DNA of 56,984 nucleotides from NCBI GenBank assembly GCA_016703545.1, contig JADJBX010000016.1:1-56984 (forward strand), given 5' to 3'. This DNA is from Candidatus Amarobacillus elongatus (GTDB lineage Bacteria; Chloroflexota; Dehalococcoidia; Tepidiformales; Tepidiformaceae). Numbering within the stretch: position 1 is the first letter of the stretch; each line of letters starts with the position of its first letter. Positions 38,447 to 48,056 of this stretch are shown one piece after another. The notes under the pieces were generated by a model that was not told the origin of the DNA, did not search any database, and worked only from the letters and a program-made list of their open reading frames with translations. The position numbers were made by a program, and so were the translations under genes.

Positions 38447-38474
38447 AGGCTAGCGCACCGGCGGAGGAAGTCAA
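38447..38474 (-). promoter_or_regulatory. Promoter of the RIO1 gene
   Basis: On the minus strand TTGACT (38474-38469) and TAGCCT (38452-38447) are 16 nt apart. This leaves a leader of about 34 nt with the GGAAGGAG site. Confidence 0.6.
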
Positions 38475-38522
38475 GCGCAACTTCCCGCCTCGAACCCCGA
38501 GCCTCGAGGCCCCGCGGCGCGC

Positions 38523-39134
38523 CTACTCCCGCGCCACCGCGAGGACCGCCGCCAGCCCCTCGTCCAGCTCCAGTTCACCCGTGTTGATGATCACGTCGTA
38601 GTGCGTCGGAAGTTCGCGTTCGAGCCCGTAGAACCGCTTCAGGAAGTCCGCGCGCGCCGCATCGGATTCCTCGATCCGCCGCGACGCCTCCTCCAGCGTC
38701 AGCGCGTCCTCGCCCACCAGCCGCAGCGCGCGCACCTCCGCCGGCGCCGTCACGAGCACCCGCAGCAGCCCCTTCGTTCCCGCCAGCGGCACCGCCGCCC
38801 CGTGCGCCACGATGACCACGAACTCCATCGCCGCCGTCTCGCGGATCACTTCCGTGATCAGCCCTTCGAACCCGCTGGCGGCGAGGTCCGTGCTGCCGTG
38901 CGCGTGCGTCCGCTTCGCTCCCGCCCCCGGCAACCCCGCGAGGATCCGCTTCACCAGCCCCGGGCGGTCTTCCACCTTCGCCACTTCGCCCGGCTCCACG
39001 CCCGCCAGTGCCGCCGCGCGGTCGATGATCTCCGCGTCGACGTAGCGGAAGCCGAGGGCATCGGCGATCGCCTCGCCCAGCTCCTCGCCCCCCGCGCCAA
39101 GCGTGCGTGCGACAGTGATGACGGTGACGGTCAT
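38523..39134 (-). CDS. Cytidylate kinase-like family protein
   Basis: A 203-aa P-loop-like kinase of the cytidylate_kin2 family. The nucleotide loop is degenerate (VARTLGAGGEELGEAIADAL, about residue 8). YVDAEIIDRAA, RLVGEDALTLEEASRRIEES and YDVIINTGELELDE follow in family order. Substrate not proven for this family. A CATAAT -10 (39169-39164, minus strand) and GGGGAG before the ATG give a short leader. Confidence 0.85.
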   Translation of the reverse strand: MTVTVITVARTLGAGGEELGEAIADALGFRYVDAEIIDRAAALAGVEPGEVAKVEDRPGLVKRILAGLPGAGAKRTHAHGSTDLAASGFEGLITEVIRETAAMEFVVIVAHGAAVPLAGTKGLLRVLVTAPAEVRALRLVGEDALTLEEASRRIEESDAARADFLKRFYGLERELPTHYDVIINTGELELDEGLAAVLAVARE

Positions 39135-39222
39135 GGCGGGCTCCCCGGGGGCGTGATGCCGCGATTATGCCGCATTCCCCGCCGCCTTTCGCGCCCGGCC
39201 TCGCCCCTCGAACCTAACGCCC

Positions 39223-40011
39223 CTACGACCAGGGCCGCGCCGTCCGCCGCCGCCCGCCGCCCGCCGCGGCCACCCGGTTGATCGTCGCCGCGTAATACCC
39301 GGCGCCGTAGCCGTTATCGATGTTCACCACGGCCACCCCGGGCGCGCTCGCCGTAAGCATCGCCAGCAGCGCCGCCAGGCCCCCGAACGAGGCGCCGATG
39401 CCCGTGGAAGTCGGTACCGCCACGACCGGGTTCGCGACCAGCGACGCCACAAGCCCGGGCAGCCCGCTCTCCGCGCCCGCGACCGCCACCACCGCCGTCG
39501 CCTCGCGCAGCTCGCCGATGCGGTCCGCCAGCCGGTGCAGGGTGCAGGCGCCGGGTTCGTAGATGCGCGCCACGCAAGCGCCGATCATCTCCGCCGTGAC
39601 CGCCGCCTCCTCGGCCACCGGCACATCCTCCTGCCCCGCCGCCACCACCGCGATGCTGCCGCGCCGCGGCCGCGGGCTCGGGTCGTACCATGCAAGCCGC
39701 CCATCGATGTCGTGCGCCATTTCCGGCAGCTCCAACCGCAGCGCCTCGAGATGCGCCGGCTCCACCCGCGTGACGATCAGCCGTCCCACGTCGTCGAACG
39801 CCCGGCGCGCCGCCGCCGCCACCTGCCGCGGCGTCTTCCCCGCCGCCGTCACCAGCCCCGGCGTGCCGTCGCGCAGCGCCTGGCCCTGCGCACCCGCCGC
39901 CAGCCCCAGGCCGAGGAACGGCTCCGCCGTGATCTTCTCCGCGGCATCGTCCACGCGAAGGCGCCCCTCCGCGACGTCCGCCAGCATCTCGCGCAGCGTG
40001 TCAGCATCCAT
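39223..40011 (-). CDS. larB: LarB, nickel-pincer cofactor biosynthesis
   Basis: LarB carboxylates and hydrolyses nicotinic acid adenine dinucleotide, giving the dicarboxylated mononucleotide used to build the nickel-pincer cofactor of lactate racemase and relatives. The 262-aa protein shows the PurE-like fold: IAVVAAGQEDVPVAEEAAVT (about residue 120), VAVAGAESGLPGLVASLV (about 177) and VVAVPTSTGIGASFGG (about 195). The sequence ends NIDNGYGAGYYAATINR, the family signature. larC and larE are not in the window, so the pathway is either elsewhere or incomplete. Confidence 0.93.
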   Translation of the reverse strand: MDADTLREMLADVAEGRLRVDDAAEKITAEPFLGLGLAAGAQGQALRDGTPGLVTAAGKTPRQVAAAARRAFDDVGRLIVTRVEPAHLEALRLELPEMAHDIDGRLAWYDPSPRPRRGSIAVVAAGQEDVPVAEEAAVTAEMIGACVARIYEPGACTLHRLADRIGELREATAVVAVAGAESGLPGLVASLVANPVVAVPTSTGIGASFGGLAALLAMLTASAPGVAVVNIDNGYGAGYYAATINRVAAAGGGRRRTARPWS

Positions 40012-40071
40012 TCGTCATACCCGCCAGGGCCGGCGCGCCACCCGCTCCGGCTTGTTCAGTCTGTGTGGTGA

Positions 40072-40126
40072 GGGGGCCGGCCTGGACGTTGACCTGGAGA
40101 ATCAGACGGCCCGGCGGCCGGCCCCC
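40072..40126. repeat. Long inverted repeat between larB and the lipoprotein gene
   Basis: GGGGGCCGGCC (40072-40082) pairs with GGCCGGCCCCC (40116-40126) around 33 nt. No U tract on either side. Could be a terminator for the lipoprotein gene or a structured leader of larB. Confidence 0.5.
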
Positions 40127-40222
40127 GAGTCGCGTGGAAGGTTTCCACACTGGCATCATCGGTTCGCTCGCCCGCGCCAAAGAGGGGCGAAATGCGTGTC
40201 CGCGCGGAGACCGGGCACACCC

Positions 40223-41288
40223 CTACCGCGCCAGCAGCGCCGCCACATCCAGGATGTGAATCTCCCACGTCCCGTCCGGCAGCTCGTACGGCTGCGCGAT
40301 CCGCTCCCCCACCGGCGCCCACGCCGACCCCGTCGGCCAGTACCGCCCCTCCGCCACCAGCCGCACTTCCTGCGTCTCCACCCGCACCACGTACAGCCCG
40401 TACCCGCCCTTGAACTTCCCCCCGAACGCCACCCACTGGCCATCGTTCGACCACGCCGTGCCCGTCAGATCCTGCACCCCTGCCAGCACCTCGCGCGGCC
40501 GCGCAAGCTCCGGGCCATCCGCCACGTACAGGCTCGCCTCGCCCGTCCCCGGCTCGCCGCCACCCGCCGCCCGCCCGATGAACGCCGCCCGCCCGTCCGG
40601 CGCGCTCGAAAGCCCCCAGATGCTCAGGCCGCCACCGTCCAGGTAGCGCGCCGCTCCGCCCGCCATCGGGCTCACGTGATTGTGCTCGGGGTCCGAAGGC
40701 TCCACCACCGTCACCGTTCCCGTCGCCGGGTCGATGAAGATGCCGTTCACTTCCGCGTTCAGCGGCGGGCTCACGGGCACGTCCACCCGGTCCGCCTCCG
40801 CCGCCGGCGCGTTGCGTCAGCAGGTCGAAGCTCATCAGCGTCGCCGCGTGGTATGCCGAAGGCTGCCCGTTCGCATCGAGCCGCGCGCAGCGCTGCATGT
40901 ACATGAGGATGTGGTCGTTCACCCGCACCGGCGATTCGATCGCATGCCGCGCCGCCGTCCCGCACGCCCGGTCATAGGCGATGGGGAGCTCCCGCAGCAC
41001 CATCCGCGAAAGCGGCAGCTGCCACAGCCGGCTGGACCACGGGTCGCCCGTCTCCGCCGCCGCCCCATCCAGCACCTGCAGGATGAGCGAATCCCCCACC
41101 CACGCGACCTGCGCGATCTCCCCCGGCGGGCCCTTCAGCCGCGTCACCACCACCCCGTCCGCCAGCACCGGCGTCGGGCTGTTCGTGGGCGTCGCCGGCG
41201 CCGGCGTATAGCCGCACGCCGCCCCCGCCAGCGCCATCAGCACCAGCGCCACCACGCGGACCGGGGAGTGAGCGACGGCACTCACCAT
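40223..41288 (-). CDS. Lipoprotein with beta-propeller-like repeats (one frameshift)
   Basis: About 354 aa once repaired. The N-terminus has a lipobox signal (VRVVALVLMALAGAACGYTP, Cys at about residue 23) and a Thr/Pro-rich spacer. The rest has TolB/WD40-like strands such as VAWVGDSLILQVLDG, GLSSAPDGRAAFIG, GTAWSNDGQWVAFGGKFKGG and GSAWAPVGERIAQPY, ending with DVAALLAR. The frame breaks near 40815, where one extra base joins LLT to NAPAAEADRVDVPVSPPL. ATG 41288 is my choice; in-frame ATGs also exist at 41318 and 41327. Probably a surface-anchored binding or sensing protein; function unknown. Confidence 0.68.
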
Positions 41289-41412
41289 GCCACCATCCCG
41301 GGTACGAACATGTCCCATATGAACCATCGGCGGCGCGCACCTCCCCCGTCAGGGTGCGAACCCCGCATCTCTCCCGCACCGCCGCCCGTTCGCCCCACGC
41401 GTCCACCCGCCG

Positions 41413-41418
41413 TAGACT
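41413..41418 (+). promoter_or_regulatory. -10 element of the gene at 41425
   Basis: TAGACT, 6 nt before the GTG start. Confidence 0.6.
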
Positions 41419-41424
41419 CCCCTC

Positions 41425-42000
41425 GTGCCGGCGCCATCTGAAACCGCGTTCGAAGTCGAATTCCAGGCGTGGCTCGCCACCCTCGGCGAGCCCGGCGAAG
41501 GCCGCCGCCTCGTTCGCACCGGCGCCCGCGAGATCCTCGTCTCCAAGCTCGAACCGGACGTCCTCGCCCGCGTTCAGCAGACCTTGCTCGGCCTCAGCGA
41601 ACTGCTCGCGCCCGCCGCCGTGCGCGAACGGTACGATGCCATCGCCGCCGCCACTCCCGGCATTCAGCGCGTCACCGCGTGGCGCCTCGCCATCCGCGAA
41701 CTCCTCGCCGGAGCCAACCTCTCCCCCGCCGCCCGCAACGAAGCCGAAGCCGGCACCGATTCCGCCGCCCCCCTGCTCCAGGCCACCCTCCGGTCCGGCC
41801 CCGTCGCCAACGAGCCGTTCGCCCCCGGCCCCGGCGAGCTCGAAGCCTACGCCGACGCCCGCGCCCGCATGGCGGGCGACGCCCCCATCTTCACCCGCTA
41901 CTACGGCGAATTCCGCGGCCTCCCCGTCGTCAACCACTGCCCCGGCGCCCCCATCGCCCGCCGCCTCCTCGCCGAGGGCTGGCAGCTGTGTAGCGGGTAG
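41425..42000 (+). CDS. Conserved-looking hypothetical protein
   Basis: A 191-aa soluble, acidic, mostly helical protein without membrane parts or a motif I know. Features: RRLVRTGAREILVSKLEPDV near residue 27, a central helical stretch to residue 115, and GDAPIFTRYYGEFRGLPVVN near 152, ending HCPGAPIARRLLAEGWQLC. The GTG start is supported by the -10 box. It stands alone between the divergent lipoprotein gene and a heptad-repeat tract before aroA. Confidence 0.7.
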   Translation: MPAPSETAFEVEFQAWLATLGEPGEGRRLVRTGAREILVSKLEPDVLARVQQTLLGLSELLAPAAVRERYDAIAAATPGIQRVTAWRLAIRELLAGANLSPAARNEAEAGTDSAAPLLQATLRSGPVANEPFAPGPGELEAYADARARMAGDAPIFTRYYGEFRGLPVVNHCPGAPIARRLLAEGWQLCSG

Positions 42001-42085
42001 CCGTCGGCCGCCGGCCGCCGGCCATCGGCCATCAGCCCTCCGGCGCGGACAGCCGACCGCCGACAGCCTCCAGCCGCTGGCGGCG
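42001..42085 (+). repeat. Heptad repeat tract with inverted arms, upstream of aroA
   Basis: Left: CCGTCGG, CCGCCGG, CCGCCGG, CCATCGG, CCATCAG. Right: ACAGCCG, ACCGCCG, ACAGCCT, CCAGCCG. The two sides are roughly complementary, as in the other elements. Confidence 0.7.
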
Positions 42086-42100
42086 GGGCGCTGCGCGCGC

Positions 42101-42106
42101 TAGCCT
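42101..42106 (+). promoter_or_regulatory. -10 element of aroA
   Basis: TAGCCT, 6 nt before the GTG at 42113. Confidence 0.55.
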
Positions 42107-42112
42107 CAGCCC

Positions 42113-43409
42113 GTGCCACTCCCCGACATCATCGAAGTCGTGCCCTTCAGCGAGCCCCCCGCCGCCACCATCGTCGTGCCGGGTTCGAAGAGCATCACCA
42201 ACCGCGCCCTCGCCCTTGCCGCGCTCGCCCGCGGCCGTGTCGTCCTCGAAGGCGCCCTCTGGAGCGATGACACCCGCTACATGTGCGAGGCGCTGCAGAC
42301 GCTCGGTTTCGACATCGCCATCGAACCCGACCCCCGCGAACCCGCCAACCGGCGCATCACCGTCGAGGGCCGCGGCGGCGAAATCCCCCGCGGCGGCACG
42401 CCGGCGGCCCCCCTCGACCTCTACGTCGGCAATGCCGGCACCGCCGCCCGCTTCCTCACCGCGCTCGTCGCCCTTGGCCCCGGCTCGTACCGCATCAGCG
42501 GCACGCCGCGCATGGGCGAACGGCCGCAGGCGCCCCTGCTCCAGGCACTCCGCGGCCTCGGGTTCCGCGTCGATGCCCCCGGCGACCGCCTGCCCGCCGT
42601 CGTCCACGGCGGCGAACCCCGCCGTGGCCACGTCACCGTCTCCGCCGCCGAAAGCTCCCAGTTCGCCTCCGCCCTCCTCCTCGCCGGCCACCGCGACGGC
42701 TGGACCGTGGGCGTTACCGGCGCCGATGCCGACGAGGCCCCCTACATCGAGATGACCCGCCGCATGCTCGCCGCCTTCCCCCACGAGGGCGGCGCTTTCG
42801 ATATCGAACCCGACGCCTCCAGCGCGAGCTACCTCTGGGGCGCCGCCTGGCTCGCCACCCCCGGCCGCGGCCCCGGCTGGCGCGAACACACCACCGTGCG
42901 CGTCGCGAACTGGCCCGAGAGCGGCTGGCAGGTCGATGCGCGCTTCCCCGGCTACCTCCCCCTGCCCGCCGCCGTCTCCCGCGAACGGGACCTCGGCGAC
43001 AGCATCATGACCGCCATCGCCCTCGCCCCCCTCGCGACCGCCCCCGTGCGCTTCGATGACCTCGGCCGCCTGCGCGTGCAGGAGTGCGAACGCGTCGCCG
43101 CCCTTCGCACCGAACTCACCCGCTGCGGCGCCGCCGTCACCGAGACCGGCGACACCCTGTTCATCGAACCCGGCCCCCTGCACGGCGCCGAAGTGGCCAC
43201 CTACAGCGACCACCGCATGGCGATGTCGCTCGCCACCCTCGGGCTCGCCGTCCCCGGCATCCGCATCCAGGACCCGGCCTGCGTCGCCAAGACGTTCCCG
43301 AACTTCTGGCAGAAGCTCGCACTGCCCGGCACCCAGCGGCCTCGGCGTCACCCTCCTCGATGGCGAAGGCCACCCCCTCGCCCCCGAAACCCTCACCCCC
43401 GCCCCCTGA
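42113..43409 (+). CDS. aroA: 3-phosphoshikimate 1-carboxyvinyltransferase (EPSP synthase), frameshift near the 3' end
   Basis: It makes EPSP from shikimate-3-phosphate and PEP in aromatic amino acid synthesis; glyphosate target. Motifs: VPGSKSITNRALALAAL (about residue 20), LYVGNAGTAARFLTAL (about 104), MGERPQAPLL, SAAESSQFASALL (about 180), LRVQECERVAALRTEL (about 320), YSDHRMAMSLA (about 365). The core ends FPNFWQKLALPG. At about 43332 the CCC run is one base long. Removing it gives a tail GLGVTLLDGEGHPLAPETLT with a stop at 43409. In the raw frame the protein would wrongly run through the TauE gene to 43621. Confidence 0.92.
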
Positions 43410-43455
43410 CCCCCCGGCCCTCGCGCCATGCCCCGCCGCCCCGGATGATGCGCCC

Positions 43456-44184
43456 GTGGACCCCGCCGAAGCCGCCGCCATCTTCCTCTTCGCCGGCGCG
43501 GCCGCTTTCACCCAGGCCCTCTCCGGCTTCGGCTTCTCCCTCCTCGTCGTGCCCCCGCTCGCGCTCGTCATCGGTCCGCGCGAAGCCGTCGTGCTCGCGA
43601 ACATCCTCGGGTCCGCCCTGAACGCCCTCATGGTCTGGCGGCTCTGGCCGCTCGTGCGCTGGCGGACGAGCCTCGTACTGCTCGCGGCCGCCGCCGCCGG
43701 GATGCCCCTTGGCCTGCTTGTGCTCGTCTTCTTCGATGCCACCGCCCTGCGCGTGATCATCGCCCTGACCGTGCTCGCCTCCACCTTCGCCCTCTGGCGC
43801 GGCTTCGCCATTCGCGGCCGCAGCCTCGCCGGCGACCTCGCCGCCGGCTTCATCAGCGGCGTCCTCAACACGAGCACGAGCATGTCCGGGCCCCCCGTCG
43901 TGCTCTACCTCCAGGGCCGCGCGATGCCCCCGGACCAGTTCCGCGCGACCCTCGCGGCTTTCTTCCTCGCGAGCTCCGGCATCGCCGTCGCCCTCTTCAC
44001 CGCCGGCGGCCAGGTGCACGCCCACACCCTCGCCCAGGTCGCCGTCGCCGCCGTCGCGCTCGTCACCGGCTATACCGCGGGCGCCGCCGTCTACAGCCGC
44101 CTGACGAGCGCGCACTTCCGCGGCATCGTCCTCGGCGTCCTCGTCGCCAGCGCCCTGCTCTCCCTCGCGACGGCGGTGTATTAG
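43456..44184 (+). CDS. TauE/SafE family permease
   Basis: A 242-aa integral membrane protein with about eight helices. The TauE motifs are AFTQALSGFGFSLLVVPPLA (about residue 17) and the repeat copy SGVLNTSTSMSGPPVVLYLQ (about 134), plus PPDQFRATLAAFF. The family exports sulfite, sulfoacetate or related anions. The start is a GTG with GATGAT 6 nt upstream. Followed directly by a long heptad-repeat region. Confidence 0.9.
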   Translation: MDPAEAAAIFLFAGAAAFTQALSGFGFSLLVVPPLALVIGPREAVVLANILGSALNALMVWRLWPLVRWRTSLVLLAAAAAGMPLGLLVLVFFDATALRVIIALTVLASTFALWRGFAIRGRSLAGDLAAGFISGVLNTSTSMSGPPVVLYLQGRAMPPDQFRATLAAFFLASSGIAVALFTAGGQVHAHTLAQVAVAAVALVTGYTAGAAVYSRLTSAHFRGIVLGVLVASALLSLATAVY

Positions 44185-44413
44185 CGGCTAGGCGTTAGCC
44201 GTTGGCCGTTGGCCGTTGGCCGTTGGCCGTTGGCCGCCGCTAATGGCTATCGGCTTTCGGCCGTCGGCGCTATCGCCAGGGGTAGCCCCCTGGGCTCTGG
44301 GCTCTGGGCTCTGGAAACTGGGCCCTGGTACACAGCCAGCCGCTAACAGCTAACACCTAACAGCTACCCCCGGGGTAGCCCCCCTGGGCTCTGGGCTCTG
44401 GGCTCTGGGAACT
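44185..44413 (+). repeat. Composite heptad-repeat region between convergent TauE and crotonase genes
   Basis: It begins with five to six GTTGGCC units and a TATCGGC/TTTCGGC/CGTCGGC run like the left arms of the EamA elements. Two direct copies of GGGGTAGCCCCC plus three CTGGGCT units follow (about 44279-44320 and 44376-44413). Between them are AGCTAAC/ACCTAAC units. No gene. Confidence 0.75.
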
Positions 44414-44415
44414 CT

Positions 44416-45207
44416 CTAGTGGCCCGTAAACTTCGCCGGCCGGTTCTCCAGGAACGAAAGCCGCCCCTCCTTCGCATCCTCCGAGCCCTGCGTGATGCGC
44501 TGCAGGTACTCCTCGAGTTCGATCTGCTCATCGAGCCCGCGGCCCCAGCTTTCGCGCACCAGCCGCTTGTCCAGCTCGATCGCCATCGAGGGGCCTGTCG
44601 CGAACGAACGCGCCAACTCCGTCACCCGTTCCATGAAGCGGTCCGCCGGCACGACTTCGCTCACGAGGCCGATGCGCAGCGCCTCCTCCGCATCCACCAG
44701 CCGCCCGCTGTAGAGCATCTCCAGCGCGCGCGCTTCGCCCACGATCCGCGGCAGCAGCCAGGTCGAACCCGTGTCCGCCACGATCCCGCGCCGGGCGAAG
44801 ATCGCGCTCAGCCGCGCCCCCTCCTTCGCGATGCGCATGTCGCAGGAGAGCGCCAGCGAAAAGCCCGCACCCGCCGCCACCCCGTTCACCGCCGCGATCG
44901 TCGGCTTGATGCAGTGGTAGATCGTCGCCGTCGCGCGGTAGCGCGTGCGGTACTTCAGCGCCCGCCCCGTGTACGGCCGGGGGTGCCAGTCCGCCTCCGT
45001 CGTCCGGTTCGTCAGGTCCGTGCCCGAGCTGAAGCCGCGCCCCTCGCCCGTGAACACCAGGCACTTCACGTTGTCGTCGTCGTTCGCCTCGGCCACCACG
45101 GATTCGATCTCCGCCCACGCGCCCCACGTAAGCGCGTTCAGCTTCTCCGGCTGGTCCAGCGTCACCCACCCCACGTGGTCCACGATGTCGTAGCGGATGT
45201 TCTCCAT
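44416..45207 (-). CDS. Enoyl-CoA hydratase/isomerase family protein
   Basis: A crotonase-fold acyl-CoA enzyme of 263 aa. VTLDQPEKLNALTWGAWAEI opens it. The oxyanion regions are FTGEGRGFSSGTDL (about residue 54) and AAVNGVAAGAGFSLALSCDM (about 102). GSTWLLPRIVGEARALEMLY follows (about 140). The usual catalytic Glu position before the second helix reads ADTGSTW, without a Glu. So hydratase activity is uncertain, and isomerase, hydrolase or another crotonase reaction is possible. GGAGGA is 7 nt before ATG 45207. It follows the truncated crotonase, probably in one operon. Confidence 0.87.
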   Translation of the reverse strand: MENIRYDIVDHVGWVTLDQPEKLNALTWGAWAEIESVVAEANDDDNVKCLVFTGEGRGFSSGTDLTNRTTEADWHPRPYTGRALKYRTRYRATATIYHCIKPTIAAVNGVAAGAGFSLALSCDMRIAKEGARLSAIFARRGIVADTGSTWLLPRIVGEARALEMLYSGRLVDAEEALRIGLVSEVVPADRFMERVTELARSFATGPSMAIELDKRLVRESWGRGLDEQIELEEYLQRITQGSEDAKEGRLSFLENRPAKFTGH

Positions 45208-45225
45208 CACGGCGTCCTCCTGCAC

Positions 45226-45797
45226 CTATGAATCGATTTTTCGAAAGCCCGGGCAGCCGCCAGCACGCGGCGGCGGCCCCCCGGCCCGGTTCTCAAGGAG
45301 GAAGCGCATCGCCTTTTCGTAGCCCATCGCCTGCGGCAGCGTGTAGCTCAGGCCGCCGTCCGGCGACCCGCCGATACGCGGGTACCCCGCCATCAGCCGC
45401 GCGCTGCGCTTCATCACGCGCATATCCGCGCCCATCGCCAGCGAGAGCCCGGCGCCCACGGCCACGCCGTTGATGCCCGCGACCACCGGCTTGTCCGTGC
45501 TCTTGCGCGGCCCAAGCAGCATGCGGCTCACCCAGCCGAGCTCGTCCAGCTGTCGGTCCCGCGCCGTCATCCGCGCCAGCTCGTTGCTGCGCGGCCCCCG
45601 CTCAGGTCCAGCCCCGCGCAGAACGCCCGGCCCGTACCGGTAATGCCGATGACCCAGACGTTGTCGTCCTTCGCCGCATCCTCGATGGCGTTCACCACGC
45701 CCCAGGAAAGCTCGTCGTTCAGCGCGTTCATCACTTCCGGCCGGTTGAGCTGGATGACGCGAACGTGACCCCTATCGGTAACTGTCACCGCGGACAT
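45226..45797 (-). pseudogene. Truncated crotonase (enoyl-CoA hydratase family), one frameshift
   Basis: Repaired length is about 190 aa against about 260 for the family. It has RVIQLNRPEVMNALNDELSW, GITGTGRAFCAGLDLSGG (about residue 57) and AGINGVAVGAGLSLAMGADM (about 108). It then reads GGLSYTLPQAMGYEKAMRFL and loses the C-terminal helical domain after LLENRA. A last short piece resembling a crotonase tail is out of frame, so about 60-70 residues appear deleted. The frame also breaks at a C run (45595-45599) one base short. The first defect looks real, the second like a consensus error. Confidence 0.75.
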
Positions 45798-45911
45798 GGA
45801 AAAAGCACCACCTTCGGCGAAACGTCGCCCCTGCGCGGTGCATCGTGGCGAACCGGGTTCGAAGTCGCAACCCACACCCCGGCCCGACGGCCCGGGGGAA
45901 AACGGGAAGGC

Positions 45912-45940
45912 GGCCCGGCGGCGATCACCGCCGCCGGGCC
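45912..45940 (-). terminator. Terminator of the chemoreceptor gene
   Basis: 12-bp stem GGCCCGGCGGCG / CGCCGCCGGGCC with a 5-nt loop, 18 nt after the stop. The minus strand continues with a GTTTTCC run a little further on. Confidence 0.75.
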
Positions 45941-45957
45941 CCCCTCCGCTCGTGCCG

Positions 45958-48056
45958 CTACTCCGCGGCCGTTTCCAGGACCAGCTCCGGCACGCCGGTG
46001 GCCTCGTCCGCTTCCGCCGCGCTCAGCCGGAACTGGCTCACCGCGCGCGTCAGCGCGTCCGCCAGCTCGCGCATCTGCCGCGCCGTCGACGAAAGCTCCC
46101 TGGACTGGTGCGCGAGCCCGTCGCTCGATGCCGAGACTTCCTCCGCCGAAGCCGAAGTCTCCTCGCTCATCGCGCTCACCTGCAGGATCGCCTCCGTCAC
46201 CTTGCCGGTGCCGTCGGCCATCTCCCCGGCGCTGGCCGCGGATTGCTGCGCGATGCTCGCCATCGCATCGCCCGCCTCCACGATGCGCGCGGCCCCGTTC
46301 CCGAGGCTCTGCACCTCGCTCGCGATCGCCTGCATCTGCTCGGCCGATTGCGCCACCGAGCTCAGGATCGCCTCCAGCGCATCGCCGGCCCGCGCCGTGA
46401 TCGCCCGCCCTTCCTCGACGTCCTTCACCCCGGCCTTCATCGCCGTCACCGCTTCGTTCGTGCCCTGCTGCACCTTCGCGATGAGCTCCGCGATCTCCTT
46501 CGTCGTCCCGAGGAGCGCTCCGCGAGATGCCGCACGTTCTCCGCCACGACCGCGAAGCCGCGGCCCTGCTCCCCGGCGCGCGCCGCCTCGATCGCCGCGT
46601 TTAGCGCCAGCAGGTTCGTCTGCGAGGCGATCTCGTCGATCGTCCGCACGATGTCGCCGATCTGGTTCCCGTACTCGCCGAGCTGGTTGATCGTCTCCGA
46701 CGCCCGGCTCACCGCCACCGCGATCGATTCCATCGAATTCACGTCCTGGTGCACCGCCGCCTGCCCTTCGACCGCCGCGTGCCGGCTCGAATCCGCCGAG
46801 CGCGAAAGCTCCTCGCTCACGCTCGCCACGGCACGGATGCGCTGGCCCATGTCGGCCGCGTCGTCGCGGCTGCGAAGCGCGCCATCAGCACTCTCCTGCG
46901 CGCTCGCCGCCACCTGCTGCGAACCCGCCGCCAGCCGCTCCACCTCGCGCGACGAATCCTGCGACAGCGCCGACAGCGACACCGCCGACCGGCTCACATC
47001 GGTGATCGCGTCCGTGATCTGGTGCGACGCGCTCTCCAGCTGCCCGGAAGCATCCTCGAGCGTCACCGCCGCCACCTCGATTTCGCCCGCGTGGTCCTTC
47101 ACGCCGCCGACGAACCCGCGCAGCGAAACCAGCATCTGCGCCAGCGAATTCCCCAGCGCGTCCTGCTCACCGCGCGGCCGCACCTCCGTCGTCAGGTCGC
47201 CCGCCGAAACCGATTCGGCCGCCGCGACCATCTCCTTCAGGTACGCGCTCATCGCCACGAACGAGCGGCCAAGGTCGCCGACCTCGTCCCGCGAGGTCGC
47301 CCGCACGGCCACGTTCACATCGCCCTGGGCGATCTTGCCGGCCGCCGTGGCCGCTTCCCGGATGCCGCCGACGAGGGACCGCGAAAGCCACCAGGCCGCC
47401 GCCACGCCCACCACCGTCGCCACCGAAAGCAGCACGACCACGATCATCCGCGCCTGGCTGGCCGCGGACGCGGCGCCCTCGGCCGCCGCATCGGCATCCG
47501 CCGCGCTGATCTTCTGCAGCTTATCCAGCGCGGCCGTCGCCGCCGCGATCGCCGGGGCGAGCTTCGCGCCTTCCGCCTGCGCCTCCGCCATCTTCCCCTG
47601 CTGGATCAGCTCCGTGTACCGGTTCGACGACAGCGTGCCCAGCGCGTCGAACGCTTTTACAAATTCCTGGTTCTGCGCCTCCGTCGTCATCGTCGGCATG
47701 TAGCGCTCAAGCGCGCCCTGCGCCCCCGCCGTCGCCGATTTCGTGTTCTGGACAACGGCCGCGAGCGATTCCTCGTCCTTCGCGGTCGCGATCTGCCCGC
47801 CATACGCGAGCAGCAGCTGCAGTTGCAGCTTCGCCTCGGTCGAGGCCACCGCCCCGACGATGCCCTTCTCCTGCAGGTCCTTCGCGGTCGTCGCCGCCGC
47901 ATTGAGCTTCACGATCGATGTGAGCCCCACGACCAGCATCAGCGCGAGGACCGCGCCGAACGCACCGAGCAGCTTCGCCCGGATCCCGACCCGGAGCCCC
48001 GCCCCCGGCTTCGCCGGAGCTTTCGCCCCCCCCGGACCCTTCAACCTCGACCTCAT
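45958..48056 (-). CDS. Methyl-accepting chemotaxis protein (one frameshift)
   Basis: About 699 aa repaired. Membrane helix 1 is LLGAFGAVLALMLVVGL (about residue 30), then a four-helix-bundle sensor domain, membrane helix 2 MIVVVLLSVATVVGVAAAWW (about 205), and HAMP repeats. A long coiled-coil signalling domain has the hairpin tip EIASQTNLLALNAAIEAARA (about 485). Such receptors signal through CheW/CheA, but no che gene is in the window. The frame breaks at CCC 46507-46509, one base short; adding a G gives AERSSGTTKEIAELIAKVQQ. GGGAGGA is 8 nt before ATG 48056. Confidence 0.9.

Noticed and set aside
43410..43621. C-terminal extension of aroA into the TauE gene
   Set aside because: It appears only in the raw, shifted frame. 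The extension is Pro/Ser-rich and overlaps a well-supported gene. Removing one C ends aroA at 43409.
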